A stretch of DNA of 9,808 nucleotides from Desulfobacteraceae bacterium (lineage in GTDB: Bacteria > Desulfobacterota > Desulfobacteria > Desulfobacterales > SG8-13). The stretch spans positions 1-9,808 of the forward strand of contig JARFQH010000352.1 of assembly GCA_029287875.1 (NCBI GenBank). Reading direction: 5' to 3'. The notes beneath the pieces were generated by a model. The model did no database searches and was not told the DNA's origin. It saw only the letters and a program-made list of their open reading frames with translations. Both the position numbers and the translations under genes were made by a program. Shown here piece by piece: positions 1 to 6,748 of this stretch (its first letter is position 1; the number at the start of each line of letters is the position of its first letter).

Positions 1-703
1 GGGCCGTGTTGACAACAAATACGCCGGGCTTGAGCCGGCTTAGCCGTTCACGATCCAGGATGGGCTGGCCATCAGTTTGTTCCGGACAGTGGAAGCTGAT
101 AATCTCGCTGTTGGCAAGGACCTCTTTAAGATCTGCAAATCGGAAGCCGAGGCCCGGGGCAAATTTCCGGTCCGGATATGGGTCGTAGGCCAGTACTTCC
201 ATTCCAAATGCCAGCGCCAATTGGGACACCAGTTGTCCGATCTTACCACACCCGATCAATCCCAGGGTGCGTCCCTGCAATTCCAGTCCTTTGCGACGCT
301 CCCACTTTTCACGTTTCAGGCAGGCATCGCTGAACGGGATCGATCGGATCAGGCCCAATATCACTCCCAGGGTAAGTTCGGCGACTCCGCGGGCGTTGGC
401 GCCTTCGGCACGCATGATTTCGATATTCAGCCGTTGGGCTGCCTGCAGATCAATCGAGTTGATGCCGGTGCCGTTGCGACTGATGACTTTCAAATCAGTT
501 GCCGCTTCCAGCACAGCAGCGGTGATCGGCTCCACCCCGGCCAAATATCCGACGCAACCGGGCAGCAGCCGAATCAGTTCATCTTCTTGCGGCATGCTGC
601 CGGGGGTTGAGAACTCAATTTCAAATCCTTCATCAGTCAGTAAATCCAAGGCCGGATCGCCGTCTTTGGTCAAAGATCTAGGCGTTACGATGATTTTTTT
701 CAT
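1..703 (-). CDS. D-3-phosphoglycerate dehydrogenase-like 2-hydroxyacid dehydrogenase (C-terminus beyond window)
   Basis: NAD-dependent D-2-hydroxyacid dehydrogenase, most like short phosphoglycerate dehydrogenases, which oxidise 3-phosphoglycerate in the first step of serine synthesis in the cytoplasm. The 234 visible residues start MKKIIVTPRS. They hold the N-terminal substrate domain with R-N-G-T-G-I-N-S-I-D at 77-86 (R77 in the substrate-binding position), the hinge motif AEGANARGVAELTLG at 99-113, and the Rossmann motif G-C-G-K-I-G at 151-156. D174 after the next strand (LAYDPYPD) favours NAD over NADP. The sequence stops at VVNTA, just before the usual R-G, so the catalytic Arg, Glu and His and any C-terminal ACT domain are outside. 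The ATG at 703 has GGAG 8 bases upstream. It is a separate unit from the Bat genes, with its own promoter. Another substrate, such as a different hydroxyacid, cannot be excluded. Confidence 0.85.
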   Translation of the reverse strand, partial: MKKIIVTPRSLTKDGDPALDLLTDEGFEIEFSTPGSMPQEDELIRLLPGCVGYLAGVEPITAAVLEAATDLKVISRNGTGINSIDLQAAQRLNIEIMRAEGANARGVAELTLGVILGLIRSIPFSDACLKREKWERRKGLELQGRTLGLIGCGKIGQLVSQLALAFGMEVLAYDPYPDRKFAPGLGFRFADLKEVLANSEIISFHCPEQTDGQPILDRERLSRLKPGVFVVNTA

Positions 704-745
704 TTTAATTACTCCGCCCTAAAAAATAGCATAATGCAATTTTGA

Positions 746-844
746 ATTAATCCGCCCGGTGGAATACCAAAATAATTTCATCAAATTTCAGAAAGCAAAT
801 ATGATCTATCCAAGCCTGATCTCCTATTTTATAGGCGGATTAAT
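746..844. repeat. 11-bp inverted repeat ATTAATCCGCC / GGCGGATTAAT
   Basis: ATTAATCCGCC at 746-756 and its exact reverse complement GGCGGATTAAT at 834-844 are separated by 77 bases. The right arm lies inside the -35/-10 spacer of the dehydrogenase promoter. The left arm lies in the predicted 5' leader. A third related copy (12 of 13 matches to 745-757, same direction as the left arm) at 707-719 contains the dehydrogenase ribosome binding site. Function unknown; it could be an operator pair or leader structure. Confidence 0.6.
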
Positions 845-856
845 CATCGAAATCAA
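828..856 (-). promoter_or_regulatory. Sigma70-like promoter of the dehydrogenase gene
   Basis: Reading the minus strand, TTGATT (856-851, 4 of 6 to the -35 consensus) is followed after exactly 17 bases by TATAAA (833-828, 5 of 6 to the -10 consensus). Initiation would fall near 820, giving a leader of about 117 bases before the start codon at 703. The spacer contains ATTAATCCGCC, one arm of an inverted repeat, which is where a repressor or activator could act. This is a sequence match only. Confidence 0.55.
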
Positions 857-931
857 CCGGCAATTTCCGAGAAATGATTGAATTAGGCATCTTGTACGGA
901 AATGATCCTACCTAAATTCAGAACTACTGCC

Positions 932-961
932 GTGTTGTAAAATTTGATTCAACACAATTGT
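932..961. promoter_or_regulatory. Dyad GTGTTG/CAACAC joined to an ACAATTGT palindrome
   Basis: GTGTTG at 932-937 pairs with CAACAC at 950-955 across 12 bases. The last bases of the second arm enter a perfect 8-bp palindrome ACAATTGT at 954-961. The same 8-mer recurs at 1066-1073, and TGTTGTA at 933-939 recurs at 1034-1040 and 1071-1077. This looks like a protein binding site upstream of the dehydrogenase promoter, but the regulator is unknown. Confidence 0.35.
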
Positions 962-1062
962 CTGTGATCGTTCCAATAACACTTGATTTCGGGCGAGTCG
1001 TTCTGAATTTAATTTCTTAGTTTTGATAGACACTGTTGTATCTTGAATTTACGCTTAATTTT

Positions 1063-1079
1063 TCTACAATTGTTGTAGA
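1063..1079. promoter_or_regulatory. 17-bp operator-like dyad TCTACAA-TTG-TTGTAGA
   Basis: Two perfect 7-bp arms (1063-1069 and 1073-1079) surround a 3-base centre. The core includes ACAATTGT, the palindrome also found at 954-961, and TGTTGTA, found twice more to the left. A T-run is not present downstream on either strand, so a transcription-factor site is more likely than a terminator. Confidence 0.4.
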
Positions 1080-1109
1080 TTCCTTTGATATCAGGGCCTC
1101 ACGATAAGT

Positions 1110-1136
1110 TTTCCTGACTGAGGTCAGGAGACCTCA
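1110..1136. repeat. Two overlapping, mutually exclusive 7-bp hairpins
   Basis: TCCTGAC (1112-1118) pairs with GTCAGGA (1123-1129) around a 4-base loop. TGAGGTC (1119-1125) pairs with GACCTCA (1130-1136), also around a 4-base loop. The two stems share bases, so only one can form at a time. The pair lies 60-84 bases beyond the batD stop codon in the direction of transcription. Neither strand has a T-tract after it. It may be a 3'-end structure of the Bat transcript or a protein site. Confidence 0.45.
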
Positions 1137-1195
1137 AATTGCGGTACACACTGAAGCGCAAAACATGATACAAAGAAATAGGAGGTGTGCCTATC

Positions 1196-2551
1196 CTATG
1201 GATTCAGGGGCGGTAGATTTATAGCACCCCTGCCGGTTCGCCGCGCCTTTCTCCATCTGCGTCTGGCGGCACGAATTGTCTCAACAAGGGGTCTGCCGGT
1301 CCATCCGGCATGTCCTTTATTCAAAGCCTGTTCCAAACGATCTGCCTCGGCCAGTGACTTTTCGTCGCCGTAACGCTGGAGAAATTCATCGAGCCGAGCC
1401 GCTCCCCGTCCGGTGTGAATGTTGTCCAGCCAGCGCATGAGGCTGTTGAAGGCTGCCTTCGGATCATTGGAGCGTTTTGTTTTCGTAAACTGCCGAAAAT
1501 AGAAATCCTCCCGTTCGCACCGGGCTTTCTGCCATTGTTTCCACCAGGACAGAATACGCTTGTGAAAGAACGCAGTCAGGACCAGCAGGGCCGCCAAAGC
1601 GATCAATGTAATTGACAGCCAGCGCGGCAGGAATCTGACACTCCCCTGTGTTGTTCCACTGCCTATTTCTCCCTTTACAGCCGCAGGCGAGGGGGAAATT
1701 TCCAATTCCAGTGCCGGCAAAACTGCTTGCTGCAGCTTTTTCTTATCAATGTCCCACCAGGAGGTGACGATTTCAGGTAGTTCAACCGAACCCTCTTTGA
1801 CAAAAACATAGGTGACAGTCTCAATCCGTTTGCCGGTAAGGGTTCCACGGTCGAAGCTGTCATCAACACTGGGCTCGGCCGGATAAACCGAAACCATTTC
1901 GGTTGGTTCAAAGTGAAGCGGGGAAAAGGCCATCCCGGAAATATCCCGGCCGCTTAACTCTATCGTGCGCTTGATGGCCTCGCCGACCATGAATTTTTGC
2001 TGCTGTGGCTCCCATTTCTGGGTTGCCTTTAGACCGGGCGTACTGATAAGTCCTTTCACACCTTCGGCGCCGGGCGGTACCCGCGCCTGGAAGGTGACTT
2101 CCGGAGTCCGTACCCGATCCGAGTGTTTGCCACTTTTACTGCCCCAGCGACTGACTTCGACCTCTACCGGTATCGATGGTACGGTTACGGTGCTGTCGCG
2201 TAGAGGAAAAAGTGACAATTCATAGCGCTGACCGCTAAAGGCCCGGCCTTGAATTGTCTCGTTCAACCTCGTCCCCTGGCTCTCGTAGCGTACGACCTGG
2301 GCGCCTTCCACGGAAAAATCGCGCACACGCTTGACCTGCGCCCAGCCGTCAGGGGCCAGTACATCCACCTGCAGAATCACTCGTTGGCCCACCACAATGT
2401 TTTCTTTGGGTGTTACGGCAGCACGAATCAGGATATCCGCGGCGGTATCGGACGAGTTTTCCGTGCAAAGGCCGGCGGCGGTGGCAATAATCAGGAAAAG
2501 AAATAAAATCACTATGAGAGAAAAAAGTCGCATCATCGTATCCGGCTGCAC
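1196..2551 (-). CDS. batD: BatD-like membrane-anchored protein
   Basis: Last gene of the MoxR/Bat operon; BatD proteins are envelope proteins whose Ig-like beta domains face the periplasm and which belong to the Bat (aerotolerance-type) complex of unknown mechanism. The 451 residues show a hydrophobic N-terminal export segment (about 7-27), a long beta-rich region (about 40-300) with phrases typical of BatD such as VGQRVILQVDV and GRAFSGQRYELSLFPL, one transmembrane helix at about 311-330, and a basic, helical cytoplasmic tail rich in W, R and K. The start used here is a GTG directly after the TAG of the TPR gene, with AGG 7 bases upstream. ATGs at codons 6 and 7 (2536, 2533) are equally plausible and put the signal peptide closer to the N-terminus. 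The residues before Cys29 do not make a good lipobox. Confidence 0.8.
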   Translation of the reverse strand: MQPDTMMRLFSLIVILFLFLIIATAAGLCTENSSDTAADILIRAAVTPKENIVVGQRVILQVDVLAPDGWAQVKRVRDFSVEGAQVVRYESQGTRLNETIQGRAFSGQRYELSLFPLRDSTVTVPSIPVEVEVSRWGSKSGKHSDRVRTPEVTFQARVPPGAEGVKGLISTPGLKATQKWEPQQQKFMVGEAIKRTIELSGRDISGMAFSPLHFEPTEMVSVYPAEPSVDDSFDRGTLTGKRIETVTYVFVKEGSVELPEIVTSWWDIDKKKLQQAVLPALELEISPSPAAVKGEIGSGTTQGSVRFLPRWLSITLIALAALLVLTAFFHKRILSWWKQWQKARCEREDFYFRQFTKTKRSNDPKAAFNSLMRWLDNIHTGRGAARLDEFLQRYGDEKSLAEADRLEQALNKGHAGWTGRPLVETIRAARRRWRKARRTGRGAINLPPLNP

Positions 2552-3205
2552 CTATTTACCTGATTTCATCGCGTGCTGATAAGCAAACTTGGCGCGCAGG
2601 AAATCTGCCGGCCTGGTCTGGACCCTGCGCAGCCACATGGCCTGCGTTTCAGCCTCACCCGCTGCTTGTACCTCTTCGTTTTGCTCGTTTTGCTGCGTTT
2701 TGCTCTTGGAATTGTCAAAAACAAAGTCGTCGGCGCCAAGCTTGCCACCGGTCATATCGCCTCCCTCCTTTTTGACCATTTCAGCCCGGGCTATGGCGAT
2801 CTGCCGGTTGACCTTAGCGTCTTCCCATTCCGGCTTTTGAGACAGGACGCGGTCATAGATTTTGATGGCATCCTCATATTTACCGAGCATCACCAGGGCA
2901 TTGCCATGATTAAAAGTACCTTCGGCCGAGCTCACACCACTGTAAAGGGAGGCCGCCTGTTTGAAATCGCCGCCGCGGAAGTGAGATGCCGCCCGCCAAT
3001 GGAAATCGGCGAACCGTTCGGCGGCTTCATCATATTTTCCCTGCCGGTATAATCGCTGGCCCTGCTGGTCGGCGGTGAAGAAAAAGGTATCGATCGAGCA
3101 AACGTCTGATATTACCAGGCAGTAAAACAATGCTGCCGCTGTCAACACCAAGGAGGCCGCAGCTGCAATGGTAAAAATATTTTTACTCTTCATTTTTACT
3201 GCCAT
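2552..3205 (-). CDS. batC: BatC-like membrane-anchored TPR protein
   Basis: TPR adaptor of the Bat complex; in many proteobacteria this part is fused to the C-terminus of the BatB VWA protein, whereas here it is a separate 217-residue gene. A transmembrane helix at about 10-35 is followed by the family's DQQGQRLYRQGKYDEAAERF (46-65) and a TPR around EGTFNHGNALVMLGKYEDAIKIYDRVLSQKPEWEDA (95-130). A polar Gln/Asn/Glu linker and the conserved C-terminal MWLRRVQTRPADFLRAKFAYQ (190-210) complete it. The ATG at 3205 is preferred because GGAG lies 6 bases upstream; it overlaps the batB stop by 10 bases. The frame is open upstream to 3232, deep inside batB, without such a signal. The TPR region is thought to mediate protein contacts on the periplasmic side. 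Confidence 0.8.
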   Translation of the reverse strand: MAVKMKSKNIFTIAAAASLVLTAAALFYCLVISDVCSIDTFFFTADQQGQRLYRQGKYDEAAERFADFHWRAASHFRGGDFKQAASLYSGVSSAEGTFNHGNALVMLGKYEDAIKIYDRVLSQKPEWEDAKVNRQIAIARAEMVKKEGGDMTGGKLGADDFVFDNSKSKTQQNEQNEEVQAAGEAETQAMWLRRVQTRPADFLRAKFAYQHAMKSGK

Positions 3206-4131
3206 TGCAGACTCCATCCACGGCGTGCCCACAGGGCAATCAAGGCCGCTATCACAGGCACAAGCATATAGCCTTCATCCCGCTGTCGAGCCCCTTCTTG
3301 ATGTGCACTCATTTTATGGACCATTCGCTTGGCCCCGGCAACGATATCCCGGACATCGCCGTCATCTATTGTTAACGTGTAAACCGGGGCATCAAGGGCC
3401 TTGGCTCCCCGGGCAACGGCCGCCCTGGCCGCTTGCGGATCGGGGGCCATGGCGAGCACTTGCACCGACGGGTCGTCCCTGTTGCGATATTGACCTAACT
3501 GCCCGACCTGGGCTTCATCGATACTGTCGGCAATGATCAGGATAGAGCCCGTGGTTTGGCTGCGTTCAAACTGCTGCCGGGCCAATTCCAGGGCCTCGAT
3601 GAGGCGGTCGCCGTCTACCGGCATCACAGCCGGGTCTAGTTCGCCGGCCATTTGCTCGATGATACGCGTATCTTTGGTTAACGGCATGACCAGATGGGCG
3701 CTGCCGCTGTAAACGATCAAGCCGCTCGGTTCCTGCCCGCGCACCGCAAACAGATCGCGCATTTTATAACCGGCCCTTTCCATTCTGGACGGCGGCAGGT
3801 CCTGGGCCTTCATGGAACTGCTGGTCTTAAGCAGTACAATCAGTCCGGCTTGCTGCTCGGCAAAAGGAGAAGGCTCCATACGCCAGCTGGGTCCTGCCAG
3901 GGCAATGGCGAGAAGCAGCCAGACCAGGGGAAAAATCCGGACGGGATGGAACGGTCCCTGTTTTGTTTCGCCGATAACCAGGTGTTTCAACAAATGTGGT
4001 GCGATCAAGCCTTTATACGCCTGCAGGGGGTCTTTGTTGCGGCGTAGGAGCCACCAGAACGCCCCGCCGGGCAAGAGGAGCAACAGCCACCAGGGTCGCA
4101 AAAATTGGAAATTTGTGAAAAATTCAGGCAT
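3196..4131 (-). CDS. batB: BatB-like VWA protein with degenerate metal site
   Basis: Second VWA-domain protein of the operon, inner-membrane, with the VWA domain expected in the periplasm. The 311 residues start MPEFFTNFQFLRPWWLLLLLPGG, the usual BatB opening. Membrane segments are at about 14-29, 65-80 and 288-301. The VWA domain spans about 96-280 and contains LPPSRMERAGYKMRDLF and YSGSAHLVMPLT, both typical of the family. The MIDAS motif D-x-S-x-S is K102-T-S104-S-S106 here, so the first Asp is Lys. The usual Thr region reads DGDR (173-176), and D202 remains in IIADSIDE. Metal binding is therefore doubtful; a BatB subgroup with such changes may exist. The start at 4131 overlaps the batA stop in ATGCCTGA; no clear ribosome site is visible, which suggests translational coupling. 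A GTG at 4167 is a weaker alternative. Confidence 0.82.
   Translation of the reverse strand: MPEFFTNFQFLRPWWLLLLLPGGAFWWLLRRNKDPLQAYKGLIAPHLLKHLVIGETKQGPFHPVRIFPLVWLLLAIALAGPSWRMEPSPFAEQQAGLIVLLKTSSSMKAQDLPPSRMERAGYKMRDLFAVRGQEPSGLIVYSGSAHLVMPLTKDTRIIEQMAGELDPAVMPVDGDRLIEALELARQQFERSQTTGSILIIADSIDEAQVGQLGQYRNRDDPSVQVLAMAPDPQAARAAVARGAKALDAPVYTLTIDDGDVRDIVAGAKRMVHKMSAHQEGARQRDEGYMLVPVIAALIALWARRGWSLQWQ
3212..3215 (-). promoter_or_regulatory. Ribosome binding site deciding the batC start
   Basis: GGAG on the minus strand, inside the end of batB, 6 bases before ATG 3205. It supports this start over ATGs at 3217 and 3193. Confidence 0.6.
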
Positions 4132-5128
4132 GTGGTTTAAGTTCGATAGACGTTTTTTTCTTCGCACTGACGATTGCCATCATCAGATGATATAAAAGAA
4201 AAAGCACAGCAATCAGCGCTAGGGGCCAGTGAAACAGATCCAGTCTGGGGCGATAGGAAACTGTTTCCGCTTTGCGGGTTTCAAGCTGATCGAGCTCCGT
4301 GTAGATTCCTTCGAGCTGTACCAGGTCTCCCGCAAAAAAGTATTTCCCCTTGCTGATCTCAGCCACCTGTTTGAGGGCCTCTTCATCCAGTTTTTCCTCG
4401 CCCACGGAGGTCGGATCACCAATGGCCACGGTGTGGATGACGATTCCCCTGTCCGCGGCGATCCTGGCCGCCTCGTGCGGGGGAACTTTGCTGCCGGTAT
4501 CGTTGCCGTCGGTAAGGGCGATCATGACCCGCTGTTCTACTTCGCTGCGTTCAAATAGCGAGATACCCAGACCGATGGCATCGCCAAAAGCGGTTTTCGG
4601 CCCCGCCATACGCACTTCGGTTTCCTGAAGCAGTTGCCGACTGACTTCCAGATCCTGGGTAAAGGGAACCTGGACAAAAGCGGCCGTTCCGAAGACCAGA
4701 AGCCCGATCCGGTCACCTTTTCGGCGGGATAGAAAGTCGTCCAGCACTTCCTTGACCGCGGTCAGCCGATCCACGGTCTTGCCTTCCTTATTTTTGAAAT
4801 CCTCTGCCTCCATAGAACCGGATAGATCCACGGCCAGTAGAAGATCACGGGTGGGCAGCTCCCGCACCACCGGCGGCTCCAACCACTGCGGCCTGGCCAA
4901 GGCCGCAACGGCCGCACACCAGATAACGATCAAAAGAAGTGCCTGCAGCACGCTTCGTCTTCGTAGCACCGCATCTTCAGCAACTTTGGCGCCGCTTGTC
5001 TCAGTCAGCATCTTAAAAAAAGGCATGCGCACCGCCGGGCGCTGCTCACCATATGCAGGTAGCAACCATCGTACGAGAAGCGGTAGAGGCAGAACAAAAA
5101 ACAACCAGGGATAGCCAAAGGTCAGCAT
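4124..5128 (-). CDS. batA: BatA-like VWA protein
   Basis: Membrane-bound VWA protein, core partner of MoxR in Bat systems. The 334 residues begin MLTFGYPWLFFVLPLPLL. Membrane helices lie at about 8-23 and 60-78, and a C-terminal one at 299-320. The VWA domain runs from about 95 to 285 with an intact MIDAS: D101-L-S103-G-S105, T179 in PKTAFGDAIG, and T206-D207-G in ALTDGND. It should bind a divalent cation, unlike its neighbour BatB. The ATG at 5128 is chosen because GGAGGG stands 7 bases upstream and the frame's earlier codon at 5149 lies inside the DUF4381 gene. There are 4 bases between the DUF4381 stop and this start. Length and layout are normal for the family. Confidence 0.9.
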   Translation of the reverse strand: MLTFGYPWLFFVLPLPLLVRWLLPAYGEQRPAVRMPFFKMLTETSGAKVAEDAVLRRRSVLQALLLIVIWCAAVAALARPQWLEPPVVRELPTRDLLLAVDLSGSMEAEDFKNKEGKTVDRLTAVKEVLDDFLSRRKGDRIGLLVFGTAAFVQVPFTQDLEVSRQLLQETEVRMAGPKTAFGDAIGLGISLFERSEVEQRVMIALTDGNDTGSKVPPHEAARIAADRGIVIHTVAIGDPTSVGEEKLDEEALKQVAEISKGKYFFAGDLVQLEGIYTELDQLETRKAETVSYRPRLDLFHWPLALIAVLFLLYHLMMAIVSAKKKTSIELKPHA

Positions 5129-5132
5129 CGGA

Positions 5133-5660
5133 TTACCCTCCCATCCCATCGGTATCGGAAGCGTTGTCTTCCACCCGGTGGCCGGTTATCCATTGTTGCA
5201 CGGCCTTGACCATGTGATCGCAGTCGGAGGGCGTCAGATCCGCGCCGGAATTCGGTTCGACCATCGCCGCGGACAACACCCGGCCGGGGCCTTTTCTGAA
5301 AAGATCGCTGCCTAAGTGCTGATCGAGAAATGCAATCCACTTGTTACCGGTCAGTGATGCCACGTCGGCGCGGGGATAGGCGGCCAGGGCCACTCGCTTG
5401 AGCAGCACCGAGAGCTGCCGGATGCCGTCCGTCCGGGTTTGGGGTGAACGCAACCGCACGCCGATGGCGGCCAAATCGTGAAGCGCCGCCCGACGATAAG
5501 CGTTGCGCTGCCGGTTCCGCCACCAGAGCAGTGCAGCCACCGCTGTCCATAGCAGAATAAGTACGGCAAGGAGCACCACGCCGGGAGCGGGTGGCCACCA
5601 TGTGATGCCGGCCGGTTCGACAATATCCCGCAGGTTGCTGAGACTCGCCGGATCAGCCAC
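5133..5660 (-). CDS. DUF4381 family membrane protein
   Basis: Small inner-membrane protein found between DUF58 and BatA genes in many Bat operons; its biochemical role is not known. From the GTG at 5660 it has 175 residues: a short N-terminal part with LRDIVEPAGITWWPPAPG (10-27), matching the family's usual LRDI...P..WWPPAPGW opening, one transmembrane helix (about 26-47), then a basic cytoplasmic helical domain with LLKRVALAAYPRADVASLTGNKWIAFLDQ (86-114). The GTG start is preferred because GGAGG lies 8 bases upstream and the start overlaps the DUF58 stop in GTGGCTGA. The frame is open to 5726, but that extension lies inside DUF58 and reads as cysteine-rich noise. The tail is acidic and polar. 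Confidence 0.8.
   Translation of the reverse strand: MADPASLSNLRDIVEPAGITWWPPAPGVVLLAVLILLWTAVAALLWWRNRQRNAYRRAALHDLAAIGVRLRSPQTRTDGIRQLSVLLKRVALAAYPRADVASLTGNKWIAFLDQHLGSDLFRKGPGRVLSAAMVEPNSGADLTPSDCDHMVKAVQQWITGHRVEDNASDTDGMGG
5136..5141 (-). promoter_or_regulatory. Strong ribosome binding site of batA
   Basis: GGAGGG on the minus strand, 7 bases before ATG 5128, overlapping the last codons of the DUF4381 gene. It fixes the batA start. Confidence 0.75.
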
Positions 5661-6663
5661 GCCGAATGCCTCCCCTTGGATTGCCGGGCGCATATCCCAG
5701 CAGGTGCAGCACCTGTTTGGCCACATCTTCCACCGTATTCAGGGGCAGGACGGGAATGCTGATCTCGTGCAGGGTGTCCATTACGCCGGCGATCCGCCCT
5801 TTGGCCGCTTCGTGGATCCTGCGGCGCACACGCTTGTCGGCAAGTTTCAGCTCCACCTGCAGCTCGCCGTCCGTTATCACATAATCATTGCTGGCCGGCA
5901 GCTCGATGGCGCTGGGATCGTGAATAAGAATGCAGATGACATCGTTGTGCTGGCGCAGTTCGAGCAGAATCTCACGCCCCTGCTCGTCCAGGCCGTCAAA
6001 GTCGCTGATTACGGCGATGAGCGCATCATGTCCGACACGGCGCCGAACATGTTCCAAGGCCTGGATGAACATTGCCGGATCGGATTCCACCTCAAGGTCG
6101 GCTTTTAAGGCGTGGTTTTTGTCTACCACCGCCTGCAAAATTCTCATAACATTTTGTCGGCTCCGATGGGGTCGAACTTCAGTGATTTCCGTATCGTTGA
6201 AAACAACAGCTCCGGCCCGGTCTCCCATGGATAAAATACGCCAGGCGCCAAGGGCCGCCGTTTCGGCCGCGACGAGTGATTTCATGCGCACCCGGCTGCC
6301 GAAAAACATCGCCAGTCGCTGATCCACGACGAGATATGCTGGTCGCTCGCGCTCTTCCGTGTATACGCGGATGTGGGGTTCCCGGGTCCTGGCCGTGACT
6401 TTCCAGTCGATGGAACGGATATCGTCCCCGGGCAGGTAAGCGCGGATTTCTTCGAAATTCAGGCCGCGGCCGCGGACCTTGGCGGCATGTCGGCCGGCCA
6501 AAAGGCTGTGCAGGGGCTGACGGGGCAGAAAAGAGAAACCGCTCGCCTGGTGGGCCATGCGGACCAGATGGGCAAGACTGGCGTACACCCGTTCATCTTC
6601 TTTCTGCCCGGCCTGTTGGTCGGCGGCACGGCCTGTGTCTTTTCTGATGGCAAGATTGGTCAT
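5653..6663 (-). CDS. DUF58 domain protein of the MoxR/Bat operon
   Basis: Cytoplasmic DUF58 protein that almost always accompanies MoxR ATPases; proposed to be a VWA-like partner of the ATPase. The 336 residues carry the diagnostic block GRGLNFEEIRAYLPGDDIRSIDWKVTARTREPHIRVYTEERERP at 65-108, then a VWA-like half with LVVDQRLAMFFGS (111-123) in the position of the MIDAS motif, so only its first Asp (D114) is kept. There are no transmembrane helices, so this is the short soluble type. The ATG at 6663 has AAGGA 7 bases upstream. It follows moxR after 85 bases, the widest gap in the operon, and its stop overlaps the next gene by 8 bases. Confidence 0.9.
   Translation of the reverse strand: MTNLAIRKDTGRAADQQAGQKEDERVYASLAHLVRMAHQASGFSFLPRQPLHSLLAGRHAAKVRGRGLNFEEIRAYLPGDDIRSIDWKVTARTREPHIRVYTEERERPAYLVVDQRLAMFFGSRVRMKSLVAAETAALGAWRILSMGDRAGAVVFNDTEITEVRPHRSRQNVMRILQAVVDKNHALKADLEVESDPAMFIQALEHVRRRVGHDALIAVISDFDGLDEQGREILLELRQHNDVICILIHDPSAIELPASNDYVITDGELQVELKLADKRVRRRIHEAAKGRIAGVMDTLHEISIPVLPLNTVEDVAKQVLHLLGYAPGNPRGGIRRG
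5669..5673 (-). promoter_or_regulatory. Ribosome binding site deciding the DUF4381 GTG start
   Basis: GGAGG on the minus strand near the end of the DUF58 gene, 8 bases before GTG 5660. It favours this start over ATGs at 5693 and 5726. Confidence 0.65.
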
Positions 6664-6748
6664 TCAAAGATCCTTAAGTTCAATCCCAATGGGCAGCATG
6701 CCGTTTTCGAACCATTCTTTGGACTTTTCGCCCCCCTGGACCTTGTTT

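Larger units (their letters stand above)
704..1195. other. 492-bp AT-rich non-coding regulatory region
   Basis: No credible gene was found here on either strand. The stretch is visibly richer in A+T than the flanking genes. It separates the end of batD from the dehydrogenase start, both on the minus strand. It holds a sigma70-like promoter, an 11-bp inverted repeat whose one arm sits in that promoter, two 8-bp ACAATTGT palindromes, three TGTTGTA copies, and a pair of overlapping hairpins. These are listed separately. No T-tract terminator for the Bat operon was recognised. Confidence 0.7.

Noticed and set aside
77..722. Plus-strand open frames over the left-edge gene
   Set aside because: The minus-strand reading gives a clear NAD-dependent dehydrogenase with a GxGxxG motif, so these are shadows.
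709..732. Possible 7-residue leader peptide (MLFFRAE) ending at the dehydrogenase ribosome site
   Set aside because: It lacks a ribosome binding site at a normal distance (the nearest candidate is about 18 bases away) and has no run of regulatory codons, so it is probably chance.
1063..1136. Rho-independent terminator for the Bat operon
   Set aside because: The hairpins at 1063-1079 and 1110-1136 are not followed by a T-tract on the minus strand.
1180..1224. Plus-strand AGGAGGTG followed by ATG at 1198
   Set aside because: The frame is only 8 codons long and runs antisense into batD; it looks like a chance ribosome-site match.
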